Shown here: one piece after another, positions 20,430 through 31,022 of the stretch
Numbering within the stretch: the first letter of the stretch is position 1
Layout of the letters: the number at the start of each line of letters is the position of its first letter
DNA from: Perilla frutescens
Taxonomy: Eukaryota > Streptophyta > Magnoliopsida > Lamiales > Lamiaceae
DNA: 64,000 bases
Assembly (NCBI GenBank): GCA_026008535.1
Contig: BRKX01000004.1
Coordinates: 39,932,501 to 39,996,500 of the forward strand
Direction: 5' to 3'
Position numbers and translations under genes: made by a program
Notes under the pieces: generated by a model
Seen by the model: the letters and a program-made list of their open reading frames with translations, nothing else
Database searches by the model: none
Told to the model about the DNA's origin: nothing

Positions 20430-22898
20430 TTACTATTACTCCTACAATTTTCAAGCTTTATTTCTCAAAATCGTTCATCTTCCTAAAAGCCCCTAAAAGG
20501 AAAGATCCTTCAAAACCCAGAAAGAGGCCTGATAATGTTATTTATGTTGGCCAAACCATTGATGAAGACACTGGCTTAGAAGAGTTTGATAGACAAGTCA
20601 TGGGACTTGATTATAAGAAATAGAAAGTTTGATGATTAGGTGAAGAGGAAGAATCAGATGATTCAGAGGACATATTCATTGAAGAATATCATGAAAGCGA
20701 TGATGAAGAAAAACTTTATGAGAAAGAAGTAGAGGTTACAACTTCGAAGAAGATCAAGAAGAGCAAGCCATTAAAGCTTGATGATCTGATCAAGTAAGTC
20801 ATAAAGACATACAAGCCTGCTGTTGTTTCAAAGGTAAGAACTAAAAGTAGTGTCAAGAAGAAAGCTACAACAAATAAATTCAAGAAATTGGTTGAAGCGG
20901 TTTCAAAGAATTTCGAGAAAGAAACCGGACAAACTGATCAACCCATTACTGAAAAGAAACTTATTACTGAGAAAGATCCTATCAGAGAGAAGGGGGTTCA
21001 AGAAGAAGTTCATGAACATGTTGCTAAAGAAGAAGATGAGCACATTCCACTTGCTCAAAGATAAAAAAAAATCAAAAGTAAGAAATCGTCTGCTGCCGCC
21101 AAAGCAAAAACCAAGGTCATTCATAGACCTGTGATTGATGAAGATCTTAATAAAGAGATTCAAAGCTCTTTGTCATAGAAAAAGCTACTATACCAACCCC
21201 TCAAAAAGAAAAATTGCTTGCAAGTGCTCAACACACCATCAAACCATTCATAGTTGGATCCCCAATAATTGATGGATCTACCACAAAGAAAAAGGTCCCT
21301 AGAAAGTTGACCACGAGATCTCTCATTATGTCCACCTGGTCTCCGATGACTAGAAGTTAAGCTTCCAAAGAGATTATAAGAAGCTTTCTACAAAGTACAC
21401 AGCTGGTAGGGAGACCAGATCAAAGATTGTTATCGAAAAAAAGAAAGTTCACAAAGAAGTTCGTGAACCTATTGGTGGACATTCCAGGTAACTGGAAATC
21501 ATTCAAGAAAATGTACTTCTTCTACCGGTCTTTTTAGATCTATTTATCATGCTTCGCTTTGGGATAAGATTAAAAAAAGAAACATGACATCTGAGATGAG
21601 TGAGATACCTCTGTGTTGGTGGAGGCTGGTATTTACACCTTGATTAAGGCTGTCAGTTTATAGCAAACCATTTTGAAAGTTAGAGAATATGTTCCTATGG
21701 TTCTCAGTGAGTTTTACTGCAACCTTACTAAGGACATGGATGATCCTGCGTTGGAGAATTTTGAGAAGGTGTTTGTGAGAGGAGAAACAATGGAGTTCTC
21801 TCAAAGACTGATCAATGAGATAATCAGGTTTACTATTGAGGGAGAGTTTGAAGAAGTTGAAGACTGGGGCATGATCACTGCTGAACTCACAAGTGGTGAG
21901 TTTGACTAGTGGCCGACCAACCAACAGACGATTCCATCAAGCAAGCTAACTCCATCCTATAATGCTCTATCCAGGATTGCCATCCACAATTGGGTTCTGA
22001 CAACCCATCGCATTGGATTAAATCAAAACCAATGAAGATTTTTGTTCCCCATGGGAATAGGAAAAATATTTAATTTTAGGTAATTTGTTTTCAACAAAAT
22101 TATTTCTCTTACGGAGAGTGAGCCCATGGAAGCTCCCATTGTATATCCCGTACTCATTTATGGGATTATGAAAAACCAGAAGAAGAATGTTGCTACCAAG
22201 ATGGAATCAGTAGTTAAGCCCAAGAATCCTCTTGGTATGAAAATATCTTATGAGCTGTCTTCTTCAACAAAAGAGCATATCTGAACTCAATTCAGAAATT
22301 TATCAGCTCCAAGAAAGATTCAGGATAAGCATCAGCACCCTCCACTCCTACAGTCTCGATTCAACAAAAGATACTTTCATATCTGCAAGACTGTGTTGTT
22401 TTCCATGCCCAGACTCTAGAACATGTAGCTGAAAGGAAGAAAATTCAGGAACTTCTGAATGAACTTCTTCAGAATGAAGAATTTGCAAGGCCTTTTGTTG
22501 AAAAAGACCAACCTTTGCAAACCTCGGTTGAAACAACAGTTAAGGAAATTGAAGATATTCAGAAGAAGAAAGGTCATCTCAGCAAGTCAGCCGGGTCTGA
22601 AATTGAAAAAGATCAAGACTAAGAAGAAGGAACTGAGCATGTGGAAGAGTCTACAGAAGAGCAAGAAGAGGACAATGAAGCTGAAGCTGAAACTGAAGGA
22701 GAAGCTGAAGCTGCTGGTACAGAAAAAGAAGCAGATGAAGAAGCAAAAGCTGAAGAAGAAGAAGTTTAAGAAGATGAAGAAGCCGAGGAAGAGGAAGAAG
22801 AATTCGAGTTTGCACATGAAAATTATCAATCTGATGCAGAAAAATTTGGCTGATGGAAGTCCTTACGATGCTCCTTTACCTAAATCTGTAGGCAAATA
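20430..22898 (+). pseudogene. Env-like ORF of the Sirevirus element, broken
   Basis: The frame starts with basic APKRKDPSKPRKRP (about 20488) and an acidic stretch EEEESDDSEDIFIEEYHESDDEE in another frame (about 20640-20710), then Lys-rich segments. From about 21664 it reads VREYVPMVLSEFYCNL, then DPALENFEKVFVRG and FSQRLINEIIRF, which resembles the conserved domain of the env-like proteins of plant Sireviruses. The end is Glu/Ala/Lys-rich (about 22560-22840). It lies between pol and the 3' LTR as expected. Many stops and frameshifts (20622, 20797, 21063, 21176, 21908, 22766) make it a pseudogene. What the protein does in such elements is not established. The Lys-rich + frame at 22459-22899 is the same repeat read out of frame. 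Confidence 0.6.
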
Positions 22899-24820
22899 GG
22901 GCTATATAAAGAAATTTCCTTATTAGATTTCTGATAGGATTAATTTTAGTTGCAAGCAAACATAATATTATGGAAGTCCTTACGATGCTCCTTTTTTCTC
23001 GGTTTTAGAGCTAAATAAAGAAATTTCCTTATTAGATTTCTGATAGGATTATGACTTATGATTTCCATTTTAGGGCTATAACCTTGTCTTATAAATAGTC
23101 TATAATCAGAATTTGTTAGATGAGCTGAAAATACTGAACATAATACAACTAGTTAGTTTCTACAGGAACTCTATTTTAAGCTATTGAGAATGATATGTTC
23201 CGGATGATGTTATCACTTCATTTGATAACATCGAAGTCAATGTCGTATCTGATGTGTTCCGTCATTCTCATGACATCGAGTACAACTCTCTCAGAGCTAA
23301 TCTTATCATTTCCCAGTATTTAGGGTTAATTTATTTTAAATTAATTTGATTATTTTGTGATTTATGTCACATTTTATTTTCCATACATTTAGGAATTTAT
23401 TAGTTATGTTATTATGAATTAAATCATGGATAATATTTGATTTTGACTTGTTCAAAATCTGTTCCGGATTTATAGGGGACGTGATGTTCACACTCCATCT
23501 TGGACACTAACCGTTGCAGGTGAGCGTGAGTCACTAGAGTAACTGCCACCATTACACGATGTTGAAGAACGTGTGCTTCGCAATACAGAAGGCGATTATC
23601 TCAAATCCACTACAACAATGGGAAGTGGAATGTGGTTGATTCAAGTCCGCGCCTCTTGTGAATGTGGAGCAACTGCTAAGACAAGATGGAAGAAGTATTT
23701 AAGGTCTCCTTAGATCTTAAAATCATTTGTGCAAGCAGGTTATCATCGTGGTTTGTGAGAAGCTCTGAAACTTGCATCTAGTGTCATCTCGAAGATCCAA
23801 GACATCCTCCCCAACATCTGCCTAGTGTCTCAATCAACTGAAGATTAATTTCAGTTGTGTGTGTAGGTTAGATAGTCAAATATTGAGAGTCTAAGATTTA
23901 GATTGACGTGTTGTGTCTATCTATATGTTTAGATAGTGTTTTGTTCGAGAGATTATTCAAGTGAATGAAGCTAGAATAGATCTCTTGTATGTTGTATGCA
24001 ATGTTGTCAAGGGAGTGAACATAGACAACACTTGTATTATTTTGTATTTCACTTATTTTAGTGAATTTCACCTTGAGGTAATCACATACTGAAGGTGTGT
24101 GATTTAAAACTATCTTTCATGTAAGTTGCTTTAAATTTCCGCTGCGTATTGAAGGCATAGTGGTTTTACTAGCTTCAACATCAACTCTATTTTCTGCACG
24201 TTGATGTTTTTCACGAGCTATTTTCTGCTTGTGTTTTAAAGTTATTTCCGTGCAAACTGTTCTATAAATTCCTGTGACAATGTTGTCAGTAAAGTGAGTG
24301 ACACTGACTACAATATTGTATATAACTTTGCACGTGGTTTTATTTTTCACAGTATTTGAGGCAACAAATTCTAACATGAGCCACATAGGTTTCGGTCATA
24401 GACTAGAGATTATTGTTTTAGTCATCGTGTAGTGCAAACACTTTTCATACACTGTCAAAAGTTTTGTGGGGACTAGATAGGTAGAAATCTAGGTGTGAGG
24501 GGATCTCATAGTTCAATTCATTGAAAGAAGGTGTTCGGGTAGAGCGGGTATTGAGTGACGGGAGGTCAGTTGCATGAAAGATCTCTAGTAAACGATATAT
24601 CGGAGTAGTGGATTGTTTCTCATTGACCTGACAAGCCCCTCTGACGCAGATCAGTTGGTCGAATATGGTTACCAAACTCTTGTGTGTTTTACTTTCTGCT
24701 GTTTACATTAAGTTCATTACAACGTTCATACACATTATAGTGAACTTTATTCAACAACGTTCAAGTACTTTGTTGTGAACGTTTGTAGAATAGATACTTC
24801 TCACACAGAATACAGTTTCA
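22899..24820 (+). repeat. 3' LTR region of the copia element
   Basis: The end is fixed at 24820 by comparison with the 5' LTR (TTTCA). The start could not be fixed because the 5' copy is truncated and no clear polypurine tract was found. TATAAATAG at 23090-23098 is a plausible LTR promoter. About 22854-22966 and 22971-23055 form an imperfect tandem duplication (shared GGAAGTCCTTACGATGCTCC and AAAGAAATTTCCTTATTAG). The ORF at 24117-24386 (-) is unlikely to be a gene. Confidence 0.6.
23090..23098 (+). promoter_or_regulatory. Candidate TATA box in copia 3' LTR
   Basis: TATAAATAG after TAACCTTGTCT. No other support. Confidence 0.4.
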
Positions 24821-24956
24821 AATTATATTTTCCTAAAATAGGGTTTGTGATAGGGTTAAATGAGAGAAAGATTGTGTGAAAAAATATAAAACAACAAACA
24901 TTTTGACACAAAATAAAAAAGTTAAAACAATAATCATAAAGGGGGGAGGGTGGGAG

Positions 24957-25287
24957 TATGCATTAATAATATAGTGTTTGCTTAGATGTATTAGATTCTC
25001 TGTAAAATTTCAATTTCTAAAATATCTTTTAATTAGTTACCATATATTGTGTGAATATTCTATAATAAGATTTTTAGTTAATATCTGCAAGGTTAAATTA
25101 GTCTACAATTTTTAATAATTATGTATGGTATTATATATCCACCTGCAGGGTGTGATATGTTTACTATATAAATGGTTAACACATGTCAGACCTTTGCATA
25201 ATCATGAACTTTAATATTGCTAGCAAACATAATATTATGGTGTCATAGGTATATATCACACCCTTATACTACCTAGCAAACAAGTCC
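24957..25287. mobile_element. 5'-truncated PIF/Harbinger (Tourist-like) MITE copy
   Basis: From GCATTAATAATATAG to CTACCTAGCAAACAAGTCC it aligns with about 53494-53822, the complete copy. The left ~110 bp, including the left inverted end, is missing here. TTA follows the right end, as in the complete copy. Confidence 0.8.
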
Positions 25288-26096
25288 TTATACTATATAT
25301 TAAAACAAAATAGTGCATAATTTTTGAGAAAAAAAATTTCCCGCCCAAAAATGTCAAATCATAAAATAATAAAAAAATTATTTGCATTTTTCAAATGATT
25401 AAAATATTAATTTGAACAAACACGTAAATATTATTTTTATACAATTCAATTAAGAAACTTGTAGTTCACACATAATCATTTCACAATTTCCATAATCCGA
25501 TTTAGAAACTAAATCATATTGTTCGAAAAATAAGATTGTCATATACATTGTGTGTCAAACTAGTATTATTATCTAAAAAAAAGATTGTAGTATTGAATTT
25601 CAATTCTTCTTGTTCGGGCGATGAGTTTCAAAATTTCAACTCTTCTTGTTCAACATATAGTTTTTTTTCAACATCAATCTCCAATAAATTACCACAAGAT
25701 GGTGTACAAATTGCACTTAATTCAACTCCAACCAAAAACAATTAAAAAATCTTAAATTATGCCGTTAATTAATTATTACAAAGACGGCTCGCACCACAAA
25801 AGTACGACCGAAGTTAAAAATAATTGACTAATATAACAAGCCTACAAAGCATTTTCATTTTTGATATTTTTTTAGCAGAAAATTTCGTTTTAAAATTAGT
25901 CAAATGAAATTCACACATTTTATTTTATATTTTATAATATATATATATATATAAAGAATTAAAGTCGCGCCACGTGGCTCACGAGCTTCCCCGCACACAT
26001 CATAACATTGAACGAGCTCCTCAAAAATTCCCATTTACCTCCAAATCAGCAGCCATACCACACGCGCCGCCGCACGCGCTTAGAAATTCCTTCGAT
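25288..26096 (+). promoter_or_regulatory. Upstream region of the ispF gene
   Basis: AT-rich, no gene seen. A (TA)n-type run ends at about 25952 and could serve as a TATA region. The 10-bp palindrome GCCACGTGGC (25969-25978) contains a G-box (CACGTG), a site for bZIP/bHLH factors often linked to light and clock control; this is 120 bp before the start codon. The frame at 25536-25745 (NSSCS repeats) is not recognised. Confidence 0.5.
25969..25978. promoter_or_regulatory. G-box palindrome upstream of ispF
   Basis: GCCACGTGGC is a perfect 10-bp palindrome with the CACGTG core. Its position close to the gene start suits a promoter or 5'-leader element; function is inferred. Confidence 0.5.
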
Positions 26097-26441
26097 ATGG
26101 CTATGGCTAGTTCCCTCGCCAGCCCGCTCCACATCAAGACCTCCTCGAAGCAACCCTCAGCTAATTTTCGCGGAGTGGCACCGTGCGTACCGCAAAACTT
26201 GCAGCTTCCCTCAATGAAGTTCACGGCGAGACCGTCTTCCTCGCCAGCGCTGGTGATTGTGGGTTCCGCTGCGAGCACGGTTGGAGCCGAGCCTCAGTCC
26301 GGAACTGCAACTTCGGCGAAGCTTCTGCCTTTCCGCGTCGGCCACGGATTTGACCTTCATCGGCTCGAGCCGGGGTTTCCCCTCATTATCGGGGGGATCA
26401 ATATTCCTCATGATCGAGGCTGCGAAGCTCACTCCGATGGT

Positions 26442-26512
<71 letters not shown>

Positions 26513-27905
26513 AGTTTATGCACAGTTTTGCTTATGTTTTTTTATTGAATCACCAATTTCATATGTTGAATTGCTTTGCATAATTAGGGTTTTGTTTAAT
26601 TTATTCACCCCCCCCCCCCCTTTCAATCTTGTGTTCGTATATAAAGGCAGGGGATGTTCTTTTATCTTCTTTTCAGGATCTTATTGGTTTAGAATCGTAT
26701 TTAATTTCATTTTCATCCGTAAATGTCATGTGTATAATGCTAGTGACATACTGTTTACATGAAATGAGCCTATTGAATGAAAATTATGAAATAAGAGACA
26801 GAAATGCTCTACAATTTAGAGAAAATCAGGATGATTGATTTAAAACGGGGTTATTATGCGAATTTTTGTGGCTGATTAAAGGTTGGATTTTTCTTAATTT
26901 CTTAGGTGATGTATTGCTGCACTGTGTTGTGGATGCAATATTGGGGGCGCTCGGGCTCCCGGATATAGGGCAGATATTTCCAGACACAGATCCGAAGTGG
27001 AAAGGCGCAGCATCTTCTGTTTTTATGGAGGAGGCAGTGAGTTCCCTCATTTCTTTTTTGTTCAATATGATTATCCTTCATCTTTGGATGCCTTTAGTTG
27101 CAGACTCTATTTCTTATGGTGCTTTAATCTCGTGGCTATACAGTTAAATATATATATGAGGTTTAAGCACAAAACAATCTGGGATAGGCTTCTTCATTTG
27201 ACTTACCTTCAAATTTTGTTTTGTTGTCTGCTACTCATAATGTCATGGATTTTGCAATATTGCCATTTGATAGATCAAGGTTTGGTTCTATCACATTCAC
27301 ACACGCAGGGATTTTGAGTAGACTAATAGCATGAAAAAATACGATTCATCCTACCTCGTCTCATCAGTCATCATACACCTCCTCTATGTTAATGCTCGGG
27401 ATAAACAATGTTCTTGCTTCTTTCATCAAAATCTTGTGTGTTTATGTTACGTTATGAGATAGAATGGAAGAACGAAAAGAAAGTATTCCGAGTCTATTTT
27501 TCACTTCACTAGATTGTTCAAGTCACATGTGTGCATATTTGGTGGAAAATTTGCCAGTTTTGTTTGGGACACCATTTTGACATTACAGTCGGAGGAGGAC
27601 TTGGGATAGTTGTAGCTCATTAAATTTATGACTTATAGCACTGCATTCTACTGATGACTGGTACATGTTAGGTTCGGCTAATGCACGAGGCGGGCTACGA
27701 GCTAGGGAATTTAGATGCCACATTGATTCTTCAAAGACCAAAGCTGAGCCCTCACAAGGAAGCTATAAGGGCAAATCTATGCAAGCTACTTGGCGCAGAC
27801 CCTTCCGTTGTGAATCTGAAGGCGAAAACACATGAGAAGGTAGACAGTCTTGGGGAGAATCGGAGTATAGCAGCACATACAGTTGTTCTCCTTTTTAGGA
27901 AGTAG
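26097..27905 (+). CDS. ispF: 2-C-methyl-D-erythritol 2,4-cyclodiphosphate synthase, chloroplastic (3 exons)
   Basis: The enzyme closes CDP-methylerythritol 2-phosphate into the cyclodiphosphate with loss of CMP, the fifth step of the plastid MEP pathway. Exons: 26097-26439, 26906-27036, 27672-27905. All introns are GT..AG and the joined frame gives 235 residues plus stop, the usual plant length. Residues 1 to about 73 are Ser/Ala/Pro-rich and fit a chloroplast transit peptide. The core is PFRVGHGFDLHRL, with metal ligands Asp86 and His88, then AHSDGDVLLH with His112. It continues through FPDTDPKWKGA (about 139-149) to KAKTHEKVDSLGENRS near the C-terminus. Gly115 is split by intron 1. The start is the first in-frame ATG; the open frame extends upstream only through non-ATG codons. 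The gene looks intact. It stands alone between transposons. Confidence 0.95.
26444..26513 (+). repeat. (CT)n(CA)n compound microsatellite in ispF intron 1
   Basis: It begins only a few bases after the 5' splice site (GTAACTCTCTC..). About 22 CT units pass directly into about 13 CA units. Reading through the intron creates false Leu/Ser and His/Thr repeat frames. Confidence 0.97.
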
Positions 27906-28492
27906 TATTATACAGGCATATGTGGCTTATATTAGAAACACATAAATGTATTGATTGTATTTACATCCATCAAAAGCTTCTTGAAATAAACCAAGTCGTA
28001 GATGCAACGGCGTCGTTCTTTAGCTTCTGCAACTGATGAACGGGGCAATCGAGATTTTGAAGTATGAACAAGATTTATTACCAATCTGCAGTATTGAAGA
28101 ACTTGCACACACCTCATGCTGTTGTTTCATGTTTGGTTACATTTTTTTTTTTCCATGTCAGATGGTTCGACTGGTTAAAAGTATCAATTATTATACTAAA
28201 AAGTATCATAATTGATACTTTTTAGTATATTTAAATTAGTGTAATAATTCTAATTAGATTATAGAGTATATATTTATTTCGAAAAATTTAATTGACAAGA
28301 GTAATACACGAGTCTAAGCATCGGTGTTTGTGTGGGTTGGTAGATCAAAAAAATTTAATTAACTCACTTTAATTTTAGGGTATATATTTATTTCGAAAAA
28401 GTTTATTGTAGAGCTTACGTCGGGCTAGTGCACTGACGAATCACTACAGTTAAGCACGCGCACAACATGTGCCACGCGTGCGTGCGTGTCGT
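27906..28492. other. Downstream of ispF, no gene seen
   Basis: The 3' untranslated region is probably in the first 200 bases; no clear polyadenylation signal was singled out. A ~30-bp phrase (GTATATATTTATTTCGAAAAA) occurs at about 28265 and 28380. A short hairpin AAGTATCAATTAT../..ATAATTGATACTT lies at about 28172-28222. Confidence 0.5.
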
Positions 28493-28627
28493 TAGGGCTG
28501 TAAATGAATCAAACTGTTCGTGAGCTACTCGGGTATCGGCTCGAAAAAAATTCGATTGAAATTCGATCGTTTATTAAACGAGCCGAATTCGAGCTTTTTT
28601 TTTCGAGTTGGACAATTTTCTCGAACT

Positions 28628-28662
28628 GAACTCGAGCTACTCGTGACGAGTAGCTCGAGTTC
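28628..28662. repeat. 35-bp near-perfect palindrome
   Basis: The arms are GAACTCGAGCTACTCGT and its exact reverse complement, with one central base. It lies in the left subterminal part of the hAT-like element. Confidence 0.85.
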
Positions 28663-29464
28663 GACTATAAACGAGCTTTTATCGAGTAGCTCGCGAGGTT
28701 TTAATCGAGCCTTGACAAATAAGCCAAAAAAATTAAATTTTCACCCCCAACAAGATTCAAACATTTGCCAAATATATTTCAATTTGTTATTATAGCCACT
28801 CGACCAAATTATTAACAATTATGTTAATTGAATCAAATAATGTTTTTATAACAATTCTCCAAAACTTAAATATATGGAAATATTTATATATTATATTCTG
28901 ATATTATATTTATATAAACATAATATCATATTATCAATTTATCAGATAAATATATTCAACTAATAATAATACATTATATGAACTATACAAAAATTAAGAA
29001 TTAATATTATCATAAAAAGGAAATCAATTAATGATATTTACAAACATTATGTTAAGCTTATTTTATTAAACAAAAAACAGGAATATATAAATAGATTTAT
29101 ATGATAAAAAATAATGTAATAAAAAATTAATTATCTAACTTTAAGATATACATTTAGAATTTATTTAGCTATAATATTAATATAAAATAGTATATTTGAA
29201 TTTTGAAGTAGTCTAACAAAAAATATCTAATTATGAGGTAAATAAAATTCTAGTTTATAGTTATAATTAAGAATTGAGATTTGATAATGAGACAAACACG
29301 GATGAATTTAATTAAATCTATGATATCAAACAAACATCATTACATTGAATTAAATCACAATTATTCATCAAAATCAATATCAAACAATTAATAGTGTCTG
29401 ATAATTAATTAGTTCATTTGATTCGACAATACATATACATATATATATATATATATATATGTAT

Positions 29465-30981
29465 GGGGGATGGTTACAATGCAAATCCTATCTAGTGTAG
29501 GAACTAGGAACTCATCTCACACCATACAATCAATAAAGATATATGGCCTAGATTTACTTAAAAGGGGTGGTGGCAATTCTGTAATATTTGAAAAAAAAAT
29601 TGCACAGGGGGTATTAACGTAATTTGGTAATTCTTATAAAAATTACGCAGGATATTTGATAACATATCATCATGCTAACGAAGTATTATCATCATGCTAA
29701 CGAAGTGTTATCGTTATGCTAATGAAAGTTTTTCTCATATTGTTAACGAAAATTTAATTCTAAAGAGTAATTATAAATTCTAATGGGATGAAATAAACCA
29801 TAATTCAGATATAATAAACTCCAATGATCTAAAAAATAGAATTAAATTCTAAAAATTGATTATAAACCCTAGCTAATTGGATGGAATAAACCATAATATA
29901 GCAATATAAATATACAACATTAGCATAATGATATTGTTTTATCAGCACTACGAATAAACTATGTTAGCATATGACAATTCATCGTTAGCATAAATTATAA
30001 ACCATAAATGGATGAAGAAAATCCTAACTAATATATTATAATTTGATGAAATAAACAATATATAATAATCAATTAGTAACTAAAACATAAAAATTAAATC
30101 ATAAAAAATAATTATAAGTTCTAATTGAAATGTAATATAGCAATATAAAAAAATAGAATTAAATTCTAAAAATTGATTATAAACCCTAGCTAATTGGATG
30201 GAATAAACCATAATATAGCAATATAAATATACAACATTAGCATAATGATATTGTTTTATCAGCACTACGAATAAACTATGTTAGCATATGACAATTCATC
30301 GTTAGCATAAATTATAAACCATAAATGGATGAAGAAAATCCTAACTAATATATTATAATTTGATGAAATAAACAATATATAATAATCAATTAGTAACTAA
30401 AACATAAAAATTAAATCATAAAAAATAATTATAAGTTCTAATTGAAATGTAATAAATCATAATAACAATATAAGTATGTGTACTATATTAACATTATGAT
30501 AATCATTCATCAGCACAATGAATGCAATATGTTAGCATATAACAAATGCTTCGTTAGCATACGTTATCAACTTATCGTAATGCTGACAAACCATTATTTA
30601 AAAACTAACGAAAGCATTTTCGCGCTGGACACGAGTAAAAATGTATATTTTGTATTTTTCGTCTATATTTATTTGAACAAACATATCCATGACTGATCTT
30701 GAATTAAAGAGCATGAAAAGATCTTTAATTTGGTATATTATTTGTGTCGATCCGATTTGAAACGAATGAGTTATGGTCGTTCAAAGTTTTTAAGATTTTT
30801 TTAAAAAGTGATGACATCAGTTTTTTTATGAGGATTGGACAACTATACCCCCGCCTCCTTTTTTTGCCTTGACTTTGACATTTAATCTCAGCCATTAGAT
30901 GATTTAGATCATCTAAGTAGACGGTATAAGATGGGTTCCTAGTTCCTACAACAGAGAATAGTGTATTTTTTATCCAATCCC
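29465..30981. mobile_element. Mutator-type MITE with 9-bp TSD
   Basis: The left end is GGGGGATGGTTACAATGCAA and the right end inverted is GGGATTGGATAAAAAATACA; the arms go on to share GTAGGAACTAGGAAC and CATCTYAYACC. TATATGTAT flanks both sides (29456-29464 and 30982-30990), a perfect 9-bp TSD typical of Mutator-like elements, though the flanks are low complexity. There is no transposase. It contains the 317-bp tandem duplication at 29830-30454. Confidence 0.75.
29830..30454. repeat. Tandem duplication of a 317-bp unit
   Basis: The sequence from about 29830 recurs 317 bases later. I saw no mismatch between the copies up to 30454, where the second copy diverges (AATAAATC against AATATAGC). 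Identity in such AT-rich DNA implies a very recent duplication or an assembly artefact. Confidence 0.9.
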
Positions 30982-30983
<2 letters not shown>

Positions 30984-31013
<30 letters not shown>

Positions 31014-31022
31014 TGTATGTAT
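30984..31022 (+). repeat. (TATG)n microsatellite
   Basis: About nine ATGT/TATG units directly at the right edge of the MITE. Confidence 0.95.

Larger units (their letters stand above)
4354..24820 (+). mobile_element. Sirevirus-like Ty1/copia element, highly nested and defective
   Basis: The order read after removing the insertions is: 5' LTR end (4354-4794), primer-binding site (about 5384), gag start fused to integrase (about 9600-10290), RT and RNase H (17617-19082), the last pol residues (about 20185), an env-like ORF (about 20430-22898) and the 3' LTR (ending at 24820). A reading frame between pol and the 3' LTR plus a tRNA-Met-type primer site points to the Sirevirus lineage. The last ~410 bp of the two LTRs match (4376-4794 with 24419-24820) with clear divergence, so it is old. 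Six later insertions interrupt it. All coding parts are broken. Confidence 0.8.

Noticed and set aside
22459..22899. Lys-rich 146-codon ORF
   Set aside because: It is the out-of-frame reading of the Glu-rich tail of the env-like pseudogene.
25536..25745. Small gene upstream of ispF (NSSCS repeats)
   Set aside because: Short, starts at a non-ATG codon, AT-rich and not recognised; probably chance or a decayed transposon.
25974..26096. 41-residue N-terminal extension of ispF
   Set aside because: The frame is open but starts at GTG; the first in-frame ATG is 26097 and gives the usual length.
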